The notes under the pieces are model-generated. The model made no database searches, was not told the origin of the DNA, and was given only the letters and a program-made list of their open reading frames with translations. A DNA stretch of 64,000 bases. It comes from Diorhabda sublineata (lineage: Eukaryota; Arthropoda; Insecta; Coleoptera; Chrysomelidae). The translations under genes and the position numbers were made by a program. The first letter of the stretch is position 1, and each line of letters begins with the position of its first letter. The stretch lies in the NCBI RefSeq assembly GCF_026230105.1, contig NC_079477.1:10669001-10733000 (forward strand), read 5' to 3'. Below, one piece after another: positions 14,943 to 26,539 of this stretch.

Positions 14943-15925
14943 TTAGGAAAGACGGCACTCTTCTAAACGTGAACGCAGCTTTATGAAAACTCTTGTCAAT
15001 AAATCTGGGGTGATTGCTGCCATTTTCTGGCAGATATTTTCCTTTAGCTGACTGATGTCCCTTGGATTGTTCATGTTGACTTTATGTTTATGTTTATCCG
15101 ACCAAAAAAATCGAGAGGCGTCAAGTCAGAACTACGAGGGGGCCAAGGGATATCACCTCTTTTTGAAAGGTGACAGGTCGCTTCGTCTTGTTGGAACCAA
15201 ATTCTCATATTCGCTATTCTTGATCTCGCAAGTTCTGGAGTCAAATATTTCTCTAACATCGCAACATAGTGGTCTGTGTTGACGGTGATATTTCGTCCTC
15301 GTGAATCTTAAAGAAGATTGGGCCAATAATTCCTTTGTTTGAAATTGCTGCCCATACAGTTATTTTCGGTCTATGCAGTGGTTTTTGATGTTTCGTTTTT
15401 GTATTTTGTTCGATAACGACAATTTTGTCGATTTACGAGCTCATGTAAATGACAATGAGCCTCATCTGAAAAAAGGATGTTAACAAAGATGGAAAATCGA
15501 CTAAGCATTTCTTCAGCAAATGCCAACCTTGCTCCAAAGTCGGTATCTTTTAATTCCCGTGTTAACTGGAGCTTATAAGAATGCAGTTTAAAATCCAACT
15601 AGAAAATTCGCTGTAAATTTCGTCGCGACAAGTTTAAAGCCGCCGATCGCTTCCGAGTGACACATGCGGATTTTCTCCTTCACCCTATCAATATTTTTTG
15701 TGATCCTAGACGTTCTTGGATGACCTTTTGTTGGTGGTTTAATCATGGAACCGGTCTCTTCAAAACGCTTAACCCATATTTCCATTAAATTTGCACTCGG
15801 AGCTTTATGTGTCTTAATCCATATTCTGAACGTCTTTTTTTCGAGACGTATGAGCGACCGTTCTCGCAAAACGTACGAACACAAAAACGAGACGCTTTCC
15901 GTCGAAGTGACTAATGGCTACTAAA
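14943..15925 (-). pseudogene. mariner-type transposase relic (DUF4817-like group)
   Basis: Minus-strand pieces in at least three frames assemble in family order. The N-terminal helix-turn-helix part is at about 15620-15884 (motifs WVKRFEETGSMIKPPTKG and RTSRITKNIDRVKEKIRM). Next comes a linker plus the first catalytic block at about 15440-15600 (LFSDEAHCHLHELVNRQNCR, whose SDEAH carries the first Asp). The second block follows at about 15090-15260 (FQQDEATCH and WPPRSSDLTPLDFF), and a C-terminal tail ends at a stop at 14943-14945. Such transposases excise and reinsert terminal-inverted-repeat elements at TA sites. A missing middle portion and frame breaks make it inactive. Inverted termini were not identified with confidence. 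Confidence 0.85.
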
Positions 15926-15959
15926 ACACCACGAGTACAACAATCCAACCACGCTAGAC

Positions 15960-17290
15960 TCCCCTCGCCCACGCACCGTTTACCTAGCGAAAAAAGATAA
16001 TACCCCCGAATCTATCAGGCTCCAAAACCAAGGTAGCAGTAGATATAGTTATTGACAGTGATCCACTATTTCACTTCGTTACTTACTTACTTAGAATTGT
16101 TATCATCATTTTTTAAGCTGCTTACAAAATATTGAAGCAAATTTTAGGTAAGGTATTTATTTTGTTAGTGGCGGCCATGATGCAATGGCAAGAGACTAAT
16201 GTCAAGCAACGTGCAATATTCATCTATGCAATATTTTGAAATTGCCAGAAAGTGCATGCACCATGTCAAGCGACCTTAACAAAATATTGAATTTTTTCAT
16301 CTTCTTCAAAACAAATTAAAATATCTGACATAATTGTGAAGTCAACTGGAACAACATGGAACATCTTCAGGAATTTATGTTGGTTAGTATTGTTGGTTAG
16401 TTAGTTATGTTGAAAGTAACTGTTCAAACTGTACTAAGAATTATCATGATCAATAATTAATTGATAAATCTTTCAAAAAGTGATATTTCATGTTTATTGT
16501 GTGAATTATTATTTTGGTAATGAAAGAAGAATTCTTCTACGATGAAAGTTTTTTGACAGTTGAACAAAAATTAATTTTCTAAATATTCTATACTCTATTT
16601 ATACTCCATTTAGATAAATTCGCCTTTCATATCATTGAAAAATTTATAATGATAAGTATGCAATTACATACAACTTAATTGGATTTAATTCGATGTTTTT
16701 TATAAAACGAATCAGTTTACTTAGTTACTGACACCTTCCTTCTAGCTAAAATACCTCAAATGGATCAGTACCTCCAATGTTTTTTCTACTTGCTTGTTCT
16801 AATATAAATTGAATTCAAATTTATTAGTAACTACCCAATAATATTTGATTTTGAAGCGAATCAGACAGTATGTTTGATAGTCCGGCTCAGTCGGTCATGG
16901 GAAAGCTTCAGTGTAAGCTATTATTGTATATTCTGAAATAATTTTTTCAAATTGAAAAGAAAATTAATCAAACTTAGTTGATAACAAAAGTATCTAACTA
17001 AAATTTATTATAAATATACAATATATATTGAGTGTGAAATCATCAAACCTTGAAAGTTTATGTTTGTGCCGTGTTTAATTACCTCAAAATTGTGCCATGA
17101 AATTACAAGTTCCTTCACACATTAAAGAAAAGAATGTAGTGAATTAGTATGATCCAAATAAATATTCAATTATTTAGTTGTGATAGTTATTTAATCACGG
17201 AACTATTTATAACTGGAACATTAATAGGTATAGGGTTCTAAACTTCACAATGTCGTTTCATTAATTAATACAATATTTTTACACATCATC
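15960..17290. other. Non-coding stretch between mariner relic and kinase gene
   Basis: AT-rich, no recognisable coding sequence. Because the kinase gene is on the minus strand, this is its 3' flank. A short gttggttag-type direct repetition near 16380-16420 is the only visible regularity. Confidence 0.45.
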
Positions 17291-17300
17291 ATTTTTAAAT

Positions 17301-18458
17301 CTATTTTCTCGCCCTTCTGTTGAATTCTCGTCGCTTTTCCATTTCTGGGTCAAATAATTTGTCAGTAAAAGATAAATCTTGTTCAATTGGAAACTTTTGA
17401 GACTTCATAAGGTCTATTTTATTGTTTATATCTAACCCAGTAGGTTTTATAATTTTTAGCGCACCAGTTGCATTTGCATCTTCAGATAAATTAATGTCTG
17501 TAGACTTTTTTAATTTCTCAATATACTTAGCGTTCTCTATTCTGGCCTGTTCGAGACACTTTTGTTCGTCTGGGGTTAGTTCTATTAATCTCGGATCCAT
17601 TCTTATCCAATCGGACTCAATAATTTGAGGTATTTTCCAACGGGTATTAGGATCTGGATCCAAAAGTCTTCTAGTTACGTTTTTAACCTCGTCGCTAAGC
17701 GAATCTGAAACTTTGCTTCGAAACTTCCACCTCCGCTGCATTTGTTGATTGATGAGATTTCTGACGTTTTTATCTTCAAATGGCATTGATTTATTTAGCA
17801 TGGCATATAAAATTACACCTAGAGACCAACAATCTGAAGATTTAGGGAAATAAGGGCTGCCCCTTAATACTTCTGGTGCTGCGTAGTTAAGTGATCCACA
17901 GTATGTTGAGCTAGTGACATTTTGTCCTTCGGAATTTATTGCAAATCTCGCGAAACCAAAATCAGCTAATTTTAAATTATTATTGGCGGATATTAGACAA
18001 TTTTCGCATTTTAAATCTCTATGTACTATTCCTAGTTCATGTAGATATTGTACAGCTAGAGTTATTTGTCTAAACCATACTCTTGCTCTATTTTCCTGAG
18101 TGTGTCCGTTTTTAAGTAAATAATCTAGGAGGTCGCCTTTTTCGGCTATACTCATAAATATAAAATATTTCTGTTTCCTCTGGAATATGCTTTGAACGTG
18201 AATTATGTGCGGATGATTGATTAGAGCCAGTACTTCAAGTTCTCGTGGTAAGAATTTCTTGACAAAATCTTTTGGAGCTTTCTTCATATCTATTACTTTA
18301 CATGCTAATTTTCTAGGTTCATCGCTTTTTCTTGAGCCTGTGTATTCAGTTAAATAGACAGGGGCGTACGAACCCTCACCAAGTTTTTTAAAAAGTTTAT
18401 AACCTTTTTGAGATAAAACAAATTCATCGGAGTCTTTAGGTGGGAGGTTCTTTCCCAT
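17301..18458 (-). CDS. Testis-specific serine/threonine kinase-like protein
   Basis: An intact 385-codon single-exon frame encoding a protein kinase. All catalytic landmarks are present: glycine-rich loop LGEGSYAPV at residues 26-34, ATP-anchoring Lys54 (LACK), catalytic loop HRDLKCEN at 146-153 (Asp148, Asn153), DFG at 166-168, APE at 194-196, the SDCWSLG helix F motif near 208-214 and the conserved Arg273 before the domain ends near residue 285. HRDLKCEN, DFGFAR, the CGSLNYAAPEVL-like activation segment and the Ser/Thr-Pro-poor loop fit the TSSK group of the CAMK family, which phosphorylates proteins in late spermatogenesis. Residues 286-385 form a charged, Lys/Glu-rich tail of no known fold. 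The first ATG gives the usual short leader before the kinase domain. The lack of introns fits a retrogene-like origin, common for TSSKs. A mariner relic starts about 280 bp upstream. It may be nested in a dpr intron. A broader CAMK assignment is the main alternative. Confidence 0.92.
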   Translation of the reverse strand: MGKNLPPKDSDEFVLSQKGYKLFKKLGEGSYAPVYLTEYTGSRKSDEPRKLACKVIDMKKAPKDFVKKFLPRELEVLALINHPHIIHVQSIFQRKQKYFIFMSIAEKGDLLDYLLKNGHTQENRARVWFRQITLAVQYLHELGIVHRDLKCENCLISANNNLKLADFGFARFAINSEGQNVTSSTYCGSLNYAAPEVLRGSPYFPKSSDCWSLGVILYAMLNKSMPFEDKNVRNLINQQMQRRWKFRSKVSDSLSDEVKNVTRRLLDPDPNTRWKIPQIIESDWIRMDPRLIELTPDEQKCLEQARIENAKYIEKLKKSTDINLSEDANATGALKIIKPTGLDINNKIDLMKSQKFPIEQDLSFTDKLFDPEMEKRREFNRRARK

Positions 18459-18734
18459 AATTGCTGTTTTGTAACATTTTGGTACACAATACTGGAAATT
18501 TTTGATTTATTCAAATTATAATAATCAATTCGTGACAAGTAGAGGTTAGTTTCGAACGTCTCTGTCAGTTGACGTCAAGATTTAAAGTACTTGTCACAGA
18601 AATTCAGCTCAACTAATAGAAATGGTATATTTAAACGGCAAATCAATAATTAAATTTTTTAACATTGTAATTGCGACTTTATAATTTGAGAATTGAAGTT
18701 TCCTATAAGATCGTGATTATTATTATCATCATCA

Positions 18735-19110
18735 GGTGTTTCATCAAACCTTTTTTGTACTTCCATATAGTAGCGGATTCAGGTTTTATCTACAGTTAAG
18801 AATCGATACAAAAAAACAGACTCATTTTGCTTAAGCCGCATCCATGAGGACTTTGGAAATATTAATTGCAATGCGCTTTTGGCCCAAAGTTACATCTTGG
18901 CAAAAGCGCTCTTTTGATATGCCGCTATTCTCTTCAATGTCTCTATTAACTCTCGTCGTTATTAAATCTGACACAGCCAAGTTTGAATTCAGCTGCCCTA
19001 TATATTACGGCGGTAAATGATGGTGCATTCCCGTACACAGTGTCCAACTCCTCTTTCAGTTGCGGAGACGAATTAACTTTTGATAACAAATATTCACTGA
19101 TAGCTTAATA
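18735..19110 (-). pseudogene. mariner (SETMAR-like lineage) transposase N-terminal relic
   Basis: Minus-strand translation from about 19105 gives LKEELDTVYGNAPSFTAV followed by RAAEFKLG, matching the first helix-turn-helix of mariner transposases (typically ..I..L..VYG..APS..TV..W...F..G). Further down, pieces such as GISKER, LGQKRIAINISK and FLYRFLTVDKT follow in the expected order up to the first catalytic block, where family members read FVTVDETW. Stops and frameshifts are numerous. This is a different mariner lineage from the one at 14943-15925. It sits immediately upstream of the kinase gene, so it could have replaced part of that gene's promoter region (inference). Confidence 0.72.
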
Positions 19111-19119
19111 CTCAAGTTT

Positions 19120-20720
19120 TAATATACTAATTTAAAAATGTTAATTTAAACACAAATTGTGTACTTAAAATCTATGCCAAGCAAATTTAATAGCAACCAA
19201 AATCTAATTAACATTTCTTTAAATTTTGAACGTTATTTTTTGCATTTTTGTTAGTTTCTGATACTGTAACAATAATAGAATGTTAGAAACGCTGTATTTA
19301 TAAGTAATGTTGCCTTGTTTATGAGTTTATGAGTGATATCATACCTTTATAATTAGTGCTAACATCGTCAGATAGAAGTAGGAAACTCTTCAGACGATCT
19401 TTGTCCTTAAGGATTTTTTGTTTTGATAAGTGTATTGCTAGCCAAGGTCGATACTTTGGAGGATATCAAATAATTTTTAGACTGAAAAGTAACAGTGTAA
19501 ACAATTGAAATAATCAATAAATTTGTATCTTATTTTATTTGACACTAATACATCTATTTCCAAATATGTACAAAATATTTAATCAATCTTATAACTAATT
19601 AGAATTTCCACAATATTTACAAGAGAAAATCGTTGCTTACAATTTTATTTACTAACATATTGATATGTACAAATATTGTGTTATAACTGTTATCCTTATA
19701 TGTTTATAAAATGATTCACAAAGGATAAACGTTACATTTTCAGGCTAACAAAAGTTGGAAGAGAGTGTTGCGACGGCTTTGATTTTCTACCCAACAAGTT
19801 CTACCCCAAAAAACCTGGATTAATACTTGAACTTGAAATACTTGAATGATAAAATATTCACAAATTCAAATTAAAAACTTTTCAGTAGATTTCACGATAA
19901 TATCCGTAGATCAGCAAATGACAATCAGCAGATAGTTTACTTTTAAGTTGTTTCTGGTTCAAATATTCGATCATTCATGCTCAACTTTAGAAAAATTATC
20001 AATATTCCTAATATTGTTCAAACTTGTCGCGATTCTTGAAAAGATAACACTCTTAATACGAATAAAAGAAAATATCTATTTTTATCAAAAGATGCAATAG
20101 TTTATTTTGAAAATACCAAATGTATTTGTTGATAAGTGAAGGTACCTATTCACTTATTCCTGTCATTTTTAAATGAAATTTGAATTATTTCTGTTTGGGA
20201 AAATTAATTTGGCACAGAGCTGTATCATGAGTAAAATCTGACACAGGATGAGTTAATTAGGATGTGTCTTCTCACCCAAGCACGAAACAAAACCTGACGA
20301 GCGTTTCCCTGTGTTTACAGATGAAATGAAAGCAGATTTTGTGAAATGTATACTTAAAAGTCTATCGGTTGAAGTCATATATGGAGTGAAAAAAAATTGA
20401 CAATAGCACCTTTTTTTAGAACAATATTACAATTTAACTCATTTAAATATTCTTTCATCTTTGCATTTTGTAAACAATGTTCTGTTGTGGTACATTGAAA
20501 AAAGTTAACAATAATAAATAGTTCACACGAAAAATAAATTCACATCATATAGACTCAATAAGCAGTTATAAATCGCCCTCAATTATATTTCAAAAAATCC
20601 CTGTGGTCAATATTTTATAAAGAACAATAAAATCTGCTAACTTAGTTCAGAATATTGCCTCTATTTTGAGATGTATGGAGGTCGGTGAGCAAAAACATAT
20701 AGATACGACGAGAAACCTTC
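19120..20720. other. Non-coding AT-rich stretch
   Basis: No coding sequence, RNA gene or transposon recognised. Its last 30 bases (near 20724-20745, aatttcttatttcttagac) recur at 51215-51237 at the 5' edge of the Penelope-like element, which suggests that a Penelope fragment begins there. Confidence 0.45.
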
Positions 20721-20752
20721 TCTTTAATTTCTTATTTCTTAGACCTTTGATA

Positions 20753-20987
20753 TGTTCATGCTTCTAAATGTTCTTGATTTCAGGTCTCTTGTGTTTTAAA
20801 ATTAGTTTCATTCATAATTTTTGAAAAACAGAGAAAAAGTTGACGTTTAGACTTTATCAAAATATTTTGATAAAGACTGAAAGAAGTCGAAACGTCAAAT
20901 TTTTATCTGTCTTTCAAAAATTATAGAAGAAACTAATTTTAAAACAGAAGAGACCTAAAATCAAGAACATTTAGAAGCATAAAAACA
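20753..20987. repeat. 235-bp palindrome built of two inverted Penelope-terminus copies
   Basis: The left arm (from about 20753) and right arm (to about 20987) are reverse complements of each other over roughly 105 bases, with scattered differences. They meet in the perfect 24-base palindrome ctttatcaaaatattttgataaag (arms shown joined; about 20852-20875). Each arm contains, from outside inwards, a segment also found at 48734-48780 beside the Penelope-like element (cttctaaatgttcttgattt), then a hammerhead-like motif. The left copy lacks about 11 bases corresponding to stem II, while the right copy is complete. This is a foldback insertion of two 3'-terminal Penelope copies head to head. Confidence 0.85.
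20858..20912 (+). ncRNA. Hammerhead ribozyme-like motif, palindrome right arm
   Basis: Contains the box TTGATAA (20867-20873), stem II GACT (20875-20878) pairing with AGTC (20885-20888), GAAA (20889-20892) and CGTC (20893-20896), after which cleavage would occur. Compared with the consensus CUGANGA, the C3 and G8 positions are U and A, which can still pair. One extra A precedes stem II. Stem I with the local flank is imperfect. Hammerheads of this minimal stem III type are known in Penelope-like elements. Activity is inferred. Confidence 0.6.
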
Positions 20988-20989
20988 TT

Positions 20990-21920
20990 TTCTCATAGTG
21001 TCAACCATGCAGTTAAATACTTGTACGACTAGAAATCCTATTCTAAAACCTAGGCAATCTTCGATTTATACTTTATATCTGTAAGATGAGTACAGTCGAC
21101 CTTTCCACTAAGTTCATAGACGGTAGAAGACCATAATTAACTTTGCCCTATAAGGAATATTTTGTCCTTCATGGAAAACATATCGATCCACGATAATTTT
21201 CTTAAATTCTTTTAAAATTCCGATGGAGCAAAATGAGGTAACACCAATTTTCTTATAAACATCTGTATTTGCGTATGTTATCAAATTCATTCTATTATTT
21301 GTATTAATCCTGTCGCATCAAAAAAAATGTCATAAAATTACGGGTTACATATTTTTAATTATACTTATAATGTTATATGGTATAAGATTTTCTTTTGGGA
21401 ACAGAATTGAAAGAGATATCAGCGTTAAAGAGTCGATTGCTGTCGGTTCTAAGCTGTACTTGCAAGCGGCGTCGCAAGCTCCAGCGGAATTTATTAGATA
21501 CTTCAGAAAATGTGATTTTTTGACCTTACTTCCCTGTACTAAGCGAAGAGGGACGAACATTTTTTGTTTGAATGACATCGCCTTGTATTATACCATTGCA
21601 TTATATAAAAATATGTGTTGATTGCAAATTTTAGCATATAGCAATATAAGTGTTGCGAAAAGCTTATAAGAGAATATCATACTATCACCAAAACAACAGA
21701 ACATGAAATACATCTCAAGTGTCATGCCCTTTTTGATAAAAGGCTGTATAATGGTCGTAACTCAGTTTTTTTGTGAAGGTATCTTCGGAACAAAAGTTGT
21801 AATAATTGGATATTGTATACAAAAACGGAGAGGAAAAAATAAACATTCCTACAAGAGAAGAAAGACATGAAAAATCAGTCATAAATGACAATTAAATCTC
21901 TATACTCACATATGGTTAAG
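20990..21920. other. Non-coding stretch with one unassigned open frame
   Basis: Open frames exist on both strands around 21345-21621 (up to 83 codons) in a slightly less AT-rich patch, but neither translation shows a motif I recognise. Nothing else was seen. Confidence 0.4.
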
Positions 21921-21929
21921 TAACAAAAT

Positions 21930-22600
21930 ATGGAACAGGAGCCAGAATATTTTCAAAGAAACTGATTATATAAAAATCAATAGCTGTCAGACTGTTAAGG
22001 GGAGTAGTGAATTGAACAGATACGCAACAATCTGCACAAACCGTCAGGGAGCATGAGTAGCATCAGAAAAGTCAAATAAAAAGTGGTATTGAACTCTCCC
22101 GGGACACTCTCCTGGATTCGAAGCACTGGTGTAAGCTTCTGCTGGGTACTTGGACATCATGAAGTGGAAGGGAACAGTAAAGAAGATAGGCTAGCTAAGG
22201 GTGAGATAAGGGGAGATAATTCCGAAGAGACAGTAACATTGCTATTACCAATAGAATTGTGAAAGATGCTATTGACATAAGAATCAGAGTCATCAGGATA
22301 TATAGTCACACAGAAGTGATTGCAAGATATCCAGAGCAATTTGGCCACGAATCCATAAAGATAATACAAAAGAAATAATGAGGTTCACGGAACACTCAAG
22401 TCAGGAGTCCAAGAAGACATTCTACGGTTAGCCGGAGACTCCGTGAATGGGGAGTGACAACGGGTAACTATTGTAAAGAGAAGGAAAACCGTTCAAGCAT
22501 CTCCTCTTTTGGTGCTCTGCCTTGACGGAAACACGGGAAAATTGTATTCTGTACAATATATCATAGGTATAACCTATAGTAGTGGAATAGGTTAGGTTAG
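21930..22600 (+). pseudogene. LINE ORF2 3' fragment: RNase H and zinc knuckle
   Basis: In shifting plus-strand frames the translation shows CWVLGHHEVEGNSKEDRLAK at about 22139-22198, the C-terminal catalytic segment of non-LTR retrotransposon RNase H (family form WVPGH.GV.GNE.AD.LA). About 300 bases later it shows a segment like HLLFWCSALTETRE, the end of the C..C....H...C knuckle found after RNase H in I/R1/Jockey-type elements. Multiple stops show it is dead. The copy ends near a GGTTAGGTTAGGTT run at 22590-22603. Confidence 0.7.
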
Positions 22601-22604
22601 GTTA
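22588..22604. repeat. Short TTAGG-type run
   Basis: The sequence taggttaggttaggtta is three units of the insect telomere pentamer TTAGG. It abuts the end of a LINE fragment. A run this short can be chance or a target-site remnant and does not show a telomere. Confidence 0.6.
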
Positions 22605-22609
22605 ATGAA

Positions 22610-24040
22610 GTAATTCAATTTAAGCTCCAATCCTTAAGCTGGTCCGTAAACGAAATTCGAATAGGTTTAAATCACAACAACATGAATACACCGATCAGAA
22701 CAAACGGGCCTAAAATGTGTATATCCTGAAAGTTGCTGTTACACGGTAACGGGCTGAAGGGCGAGACGTATCTATAGCCGAACTAATTCTAGTTAATTTC
22801 GAACGGATCTGTGCGATTACGTCCTTTCATTCGAAAGTAATTATGCGCCCTAAATTGGATCCATCAATTATCTTGACGCTCGGTTTGTCAGGATTCTGTC
22901 ATATTTCTGACAATAAAATGGCTCGACTAATAAATGGATATGAATCGTTCGGTTAGATTTTTGAGAGAGCGGTAAATACTAAAAAAATGGATATGTTTAA
23001 ATTCGTAAATCGGATTCGGAGATATTTTTCCGATTTCAAAAATGTATTCGAAGAAATCAACGTTTTTGGATTGACTTTTGAGAATATATTTTTCATACTC
23101 TCAATTCTAACAAAGCCCTAATTCGGTTAAAATTAGATTACGGTTGTCATGAATATATTTCGCTGCTGCCTATTCAGATACTGACCTTTTAAACTAGCTA
23201 ATACAGCACTATGTCTTTGTTTGGATGCTTTTCGATCTAGCTCTATAGAGAGCTTTTACTGTGAAGCTAATGAGCTCCCACTTTGAATGAGACCACAGTA
23301 GCTCCTTCTTTCTTATGTTGCCTTGTATCTTAACCTCTAAATCAATCTCTAACAATTCATATCAACCTAATAATACAAGTCATACCTTTTTCCATTTTTT
23401 TCTCTACTCCATCATGAACTATCAGCCCTCCTAAATTTAATACATCCCTATCCTAAGCTACAAAAAATGGCTCTAAAAAACCTTTAAATCGTTGTAGCTA
23501 TACTGCGTTGTACAACGTTACTAATTCTAATAATTTCATTTATATTTCCACCAGCCTGCGACATTTACATTGGCGAACTATTTATTATGCTACAGGCAAT
23601 TAATTTCTTTTGGCCTTCTTGGGAGCATGTTATAATATGGACAGATTCAATGACTCTTAATAACTTATCCCATAACAAACAATATGTAGGTAACCAAGTA
23701 TCAAAACAACTCATGAAAACTGCTTCAACGTATATCATTAGCTAAACAATAACTATTTATAAGTATTTAAAATCTTGCTTTCAAGAAAAACCATAGTACC
23801 ATGTCAACAGAATTGGAATAACGGTACTTCTTTTCACTAACACCTCCAACCAAGTACTGACAGAATGTCATAAATATGTCAAAGACAACAGTTTTAGTTT
23901 GAACTTCATCACAATATCCTCAATAATTCGGAACAAATTACTTACCCAATTCAATTTCTCAAAGATTTGTAATTTTACAATAAATTATTAAACAATTCTG
24001 TTAATGAATGTAAGGACACATACATTTAGTGATTCTTAAA
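22610..24040. other. Non-coding stretch
   Basis: No coding or RNA feature recognised in either strand. Confidence 0.4.
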
Positions 24041-24044
24041 CTAT

Positions 24045-24330
24045 TCACTTTAATAACAAGAAGATTTTTCTAGGCATCAACCACGCAGGGATGTTAGCAA
24101 GTTTGCAGTCTTTCAGGTAGTTCATGAGTTTCTTTGGGTCTACTTGAAGTAGCTTTTCTGGTGAATGTAGTAGTTGGTTCATTTTTCGTTCCAGGTCATA
24201 TTCTGAACAATTAAATAAGAGGTGTTTCACAGTTAGACATCCTGCACATTGGTTTGTGATTTACCGTAGTAGGTAGACATGTGTGATATGAGTATGTCTT
24301 ATTCTTATACGGAAGAGGATCACTTGTTAA
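24045..24330 (-). pseudogene. LINE ORF2 C-terminal fragment (zinc knuckle)
   Basis: Minus-strand translation gives CAGCLTVKHLLFNCSEYDLE, a C-x2-C...H...C knuckle (zf-RVT type) at the C-terminus of Jockey/R1-like reverse transcriptase proteins, followed by an alpha-helical tail ending LMNYLKDCKLANIPAWL at a stop near 24048. This tail form (F/YLKDI..) is typical of the last residues of such ORF2 proteins. Only the 3' end is present, as in ordinary 5'-truncated LINE insertions. Confidence 0.65.
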
Positions 24331-24339
24331 CTTCTACTT

Positions 24340-26270
24340 ATATTGTTGGAGTTATAGTCGTGATAATTCTTAACGCTTTCGTGAGGTTCGTGTTGGTTTT
24401 GATTTGCTATTGTCGTTTATGGATTTCCTCCTTAAAAATTGCTTAGAAATTGGCATGTACTATATAGTTATCTTTACTAACTGCTTGTTATTGTATGCAT
24501 TTTTTTCTAATACATCTACTCTTCCATTTCCCCCTATTCTAGTGTGTATTTATTTATTATGATTATTTTGTAGAAATATATAACCACATACGAAAATGAT
24601 TGTGAATGTAGAGAAAAATAATTGTTTTGATGCAAACAAGGTAAGAAGCGCCAAAGTTCCTTTCGAATAAATTAGATAAATAAACAAACCTATTAGTTTT
24701 ACTCATTACTGTGTCACGTTTGCGTTTGGCAAGTGAGTTTCTGGACGCCCTATATAATAAATTATTAGTTAGTTCGCATGCGGTAACGCATAAATATTTC
24801 TAATGATGTTGGTAGCCAATTGACTAGTGTAATTAATTTATTTCGCTTCATCCATGTATCTACAATGTTCAAGACTGCTTTAATGAAAATGATTCCTACC
24901 TCTCCCCGTTACAAAGCCGTTGGATTATAAATCACACTTCCTAGAGGAATAATCCTCCTCTTCATCAGTTTTCCTATTCAACATTTCCAATAAATTTGTT
25001 ATCCGTAATTCCTCTTACTCTAACATTTCTGTGTATAAATTCAAAGTGAGAGATCCTTTTTCCGGAACCAGGATAGTCTTTTAACTAAGTAGGTAGTGAA
25101 TGATTTTAAATTCACCCATTACGTATTGATTTTCGGGTATGCGTTGTCGAGAGAAAAGTTAATGAAGTTCTTTGTTCATCTTGTAGTCTGAGCTACCTGA
25201 ACAGTTGAAAGGCAAAAAGATTCGTATTCTACAGATAGTTTTTCACCGAACATTATGTTGAGCCTTTACCTTTAACGAGAATTCAAATATATTCTGGTAA
25301 TGTCCCTTTATTCATAGGCAAAGTTGGGTTCTTCAAAGCTGCGAAAAAATCTTTGTACGCAAATTATACATGTAAGAATTGGAAGTTTGTGAAATAAAAG
25401 TAATATGTAACGTTTTACCCTTTAGTGGTCCCAAAAATTTGAGATACTTTTTATTTGCTTTCATACCAACGCCCCAATACATATCGAATGAAAAATGGAT
25501 TTCAAATAGAAATGATTATAGTTGTCCCAGATAAAATTAAAGGAAATTTGATTATTGATTTTAATATCCGTGGAGTGAATGGCTATATCTCAATTATTTT
25601 AAACCTTCTTATCGTAAGTAAATTTGTTACATAATTAAATAATTGGACAGGTATTTAAAAAGCAATGATATGTAATTAGTATGAAAGCAAATACATGTTA
25701 GTTTGTATAAATGCTTGAATATATACAATTAATCACGGGAATTGCATTAAACAGAATCTGAGACTCATAATTGAAGTAGTTTACATTACTTTATCCTAAC
25801 CCTATATACCCAGACAATTAATTTACTTTTGTAATCCATTTGATTAGAAAGTTGAACTGGGATTATGAATAAGATCATTGATGAAAGTAATGGTTAGAGT
25901 TTCCAGATTTTGTTAAATGTTTTTACCACAACGTGTTTTCGAATACAATTATATAAAAATTCTGGACCAATACAAAATTCAGGATGGTATGTAGCGCAGT
26001 TGTTGAATATTAATGTACGAAAAACCACAGTTTGAAATATTAAAGTGAATCGTAGTTTACCGTTATAAATTGTACCACAGCCCACCCTGTATAACAAAAG
26101 TGTCAAATCACAATATGTGTGGTATAAGGAGCAATCATTTCCTCAAGATAGTAAATTTTCATTGAGACAATTCCAAATTATTGATATTTCTTCAATTAAT
26201 TACTAGATATTATTTAAATTTGAATGGGTTAAATTTTATAGCAAATGAAATGATTCGAAAAATGTTTTTC
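24340..26270. other. Non-coding stretch with a mariner-like terminus
   Basis: No gene recognised. At about 26079-26095 the sequence cagcccaccctgtataa resembles the outer end of mariner/Tc1 elements (minus-oriented tatacagggtggg). A stop-free minus frame (25894-26106) lies just inside it, so a small non-autonomous element ending at 26095 is possible. Its other end was not found. Confidence 0.35.
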
Positions 26271-26289
26271 CCTGCATACATCACGAGAG

Positions 26290-26530
26290 TTTTGATTCAA
26301 TCAAGAGCATTTAGTGAGCCGTATGAGCATTTCGAGTATTAGTCGAGTCTAAAAATCTTGAAGGCAATCAACGTAAAGGATGTCAAAAAAGTGCATTGAC
26401 TCCAGAAAACATAGTTAAAATAGAAGAGATATTCATGCTAGATCGTCAATTAACTTTGAGATATTTAATATAAGACTCAATCATCTCATTAAATGGTATG
26501 AGTAATATTTTGGTTGATGTTTTGAGTTAC
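26290..26530 (+). pseudogene. mariner transposase helix-turn-helix fragment
   Basis: Plus-strand frames give EGNQRKGCQKSALTPENI then VKIEEIFMLDRQLTLRYL, matching the second helix-turn-helix region of mariner transposases (..GRP..A.TPENI..V...V..DRR.T.R.IA). No catalytic region follows, so only the N-terminal part remains. Confidence 0.6.
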
Positions 26531-26539
26531 ATAAAAGTT

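Noticed and set aside
15055..15282. Plus open frame of 75 codons
   Set aside because: It is the antisense shadow of the mariner relic on the minus strand.
21345..21621. Frames on both strands, considered as a missing dpr exon
   Set aside because: No dpr-like C-terminal sequence and no split Gly codon at an acceptor site.
22588..22604. Telomere
   Set aside because: Three TTAGG units only, in the middle of ordinary sequence.
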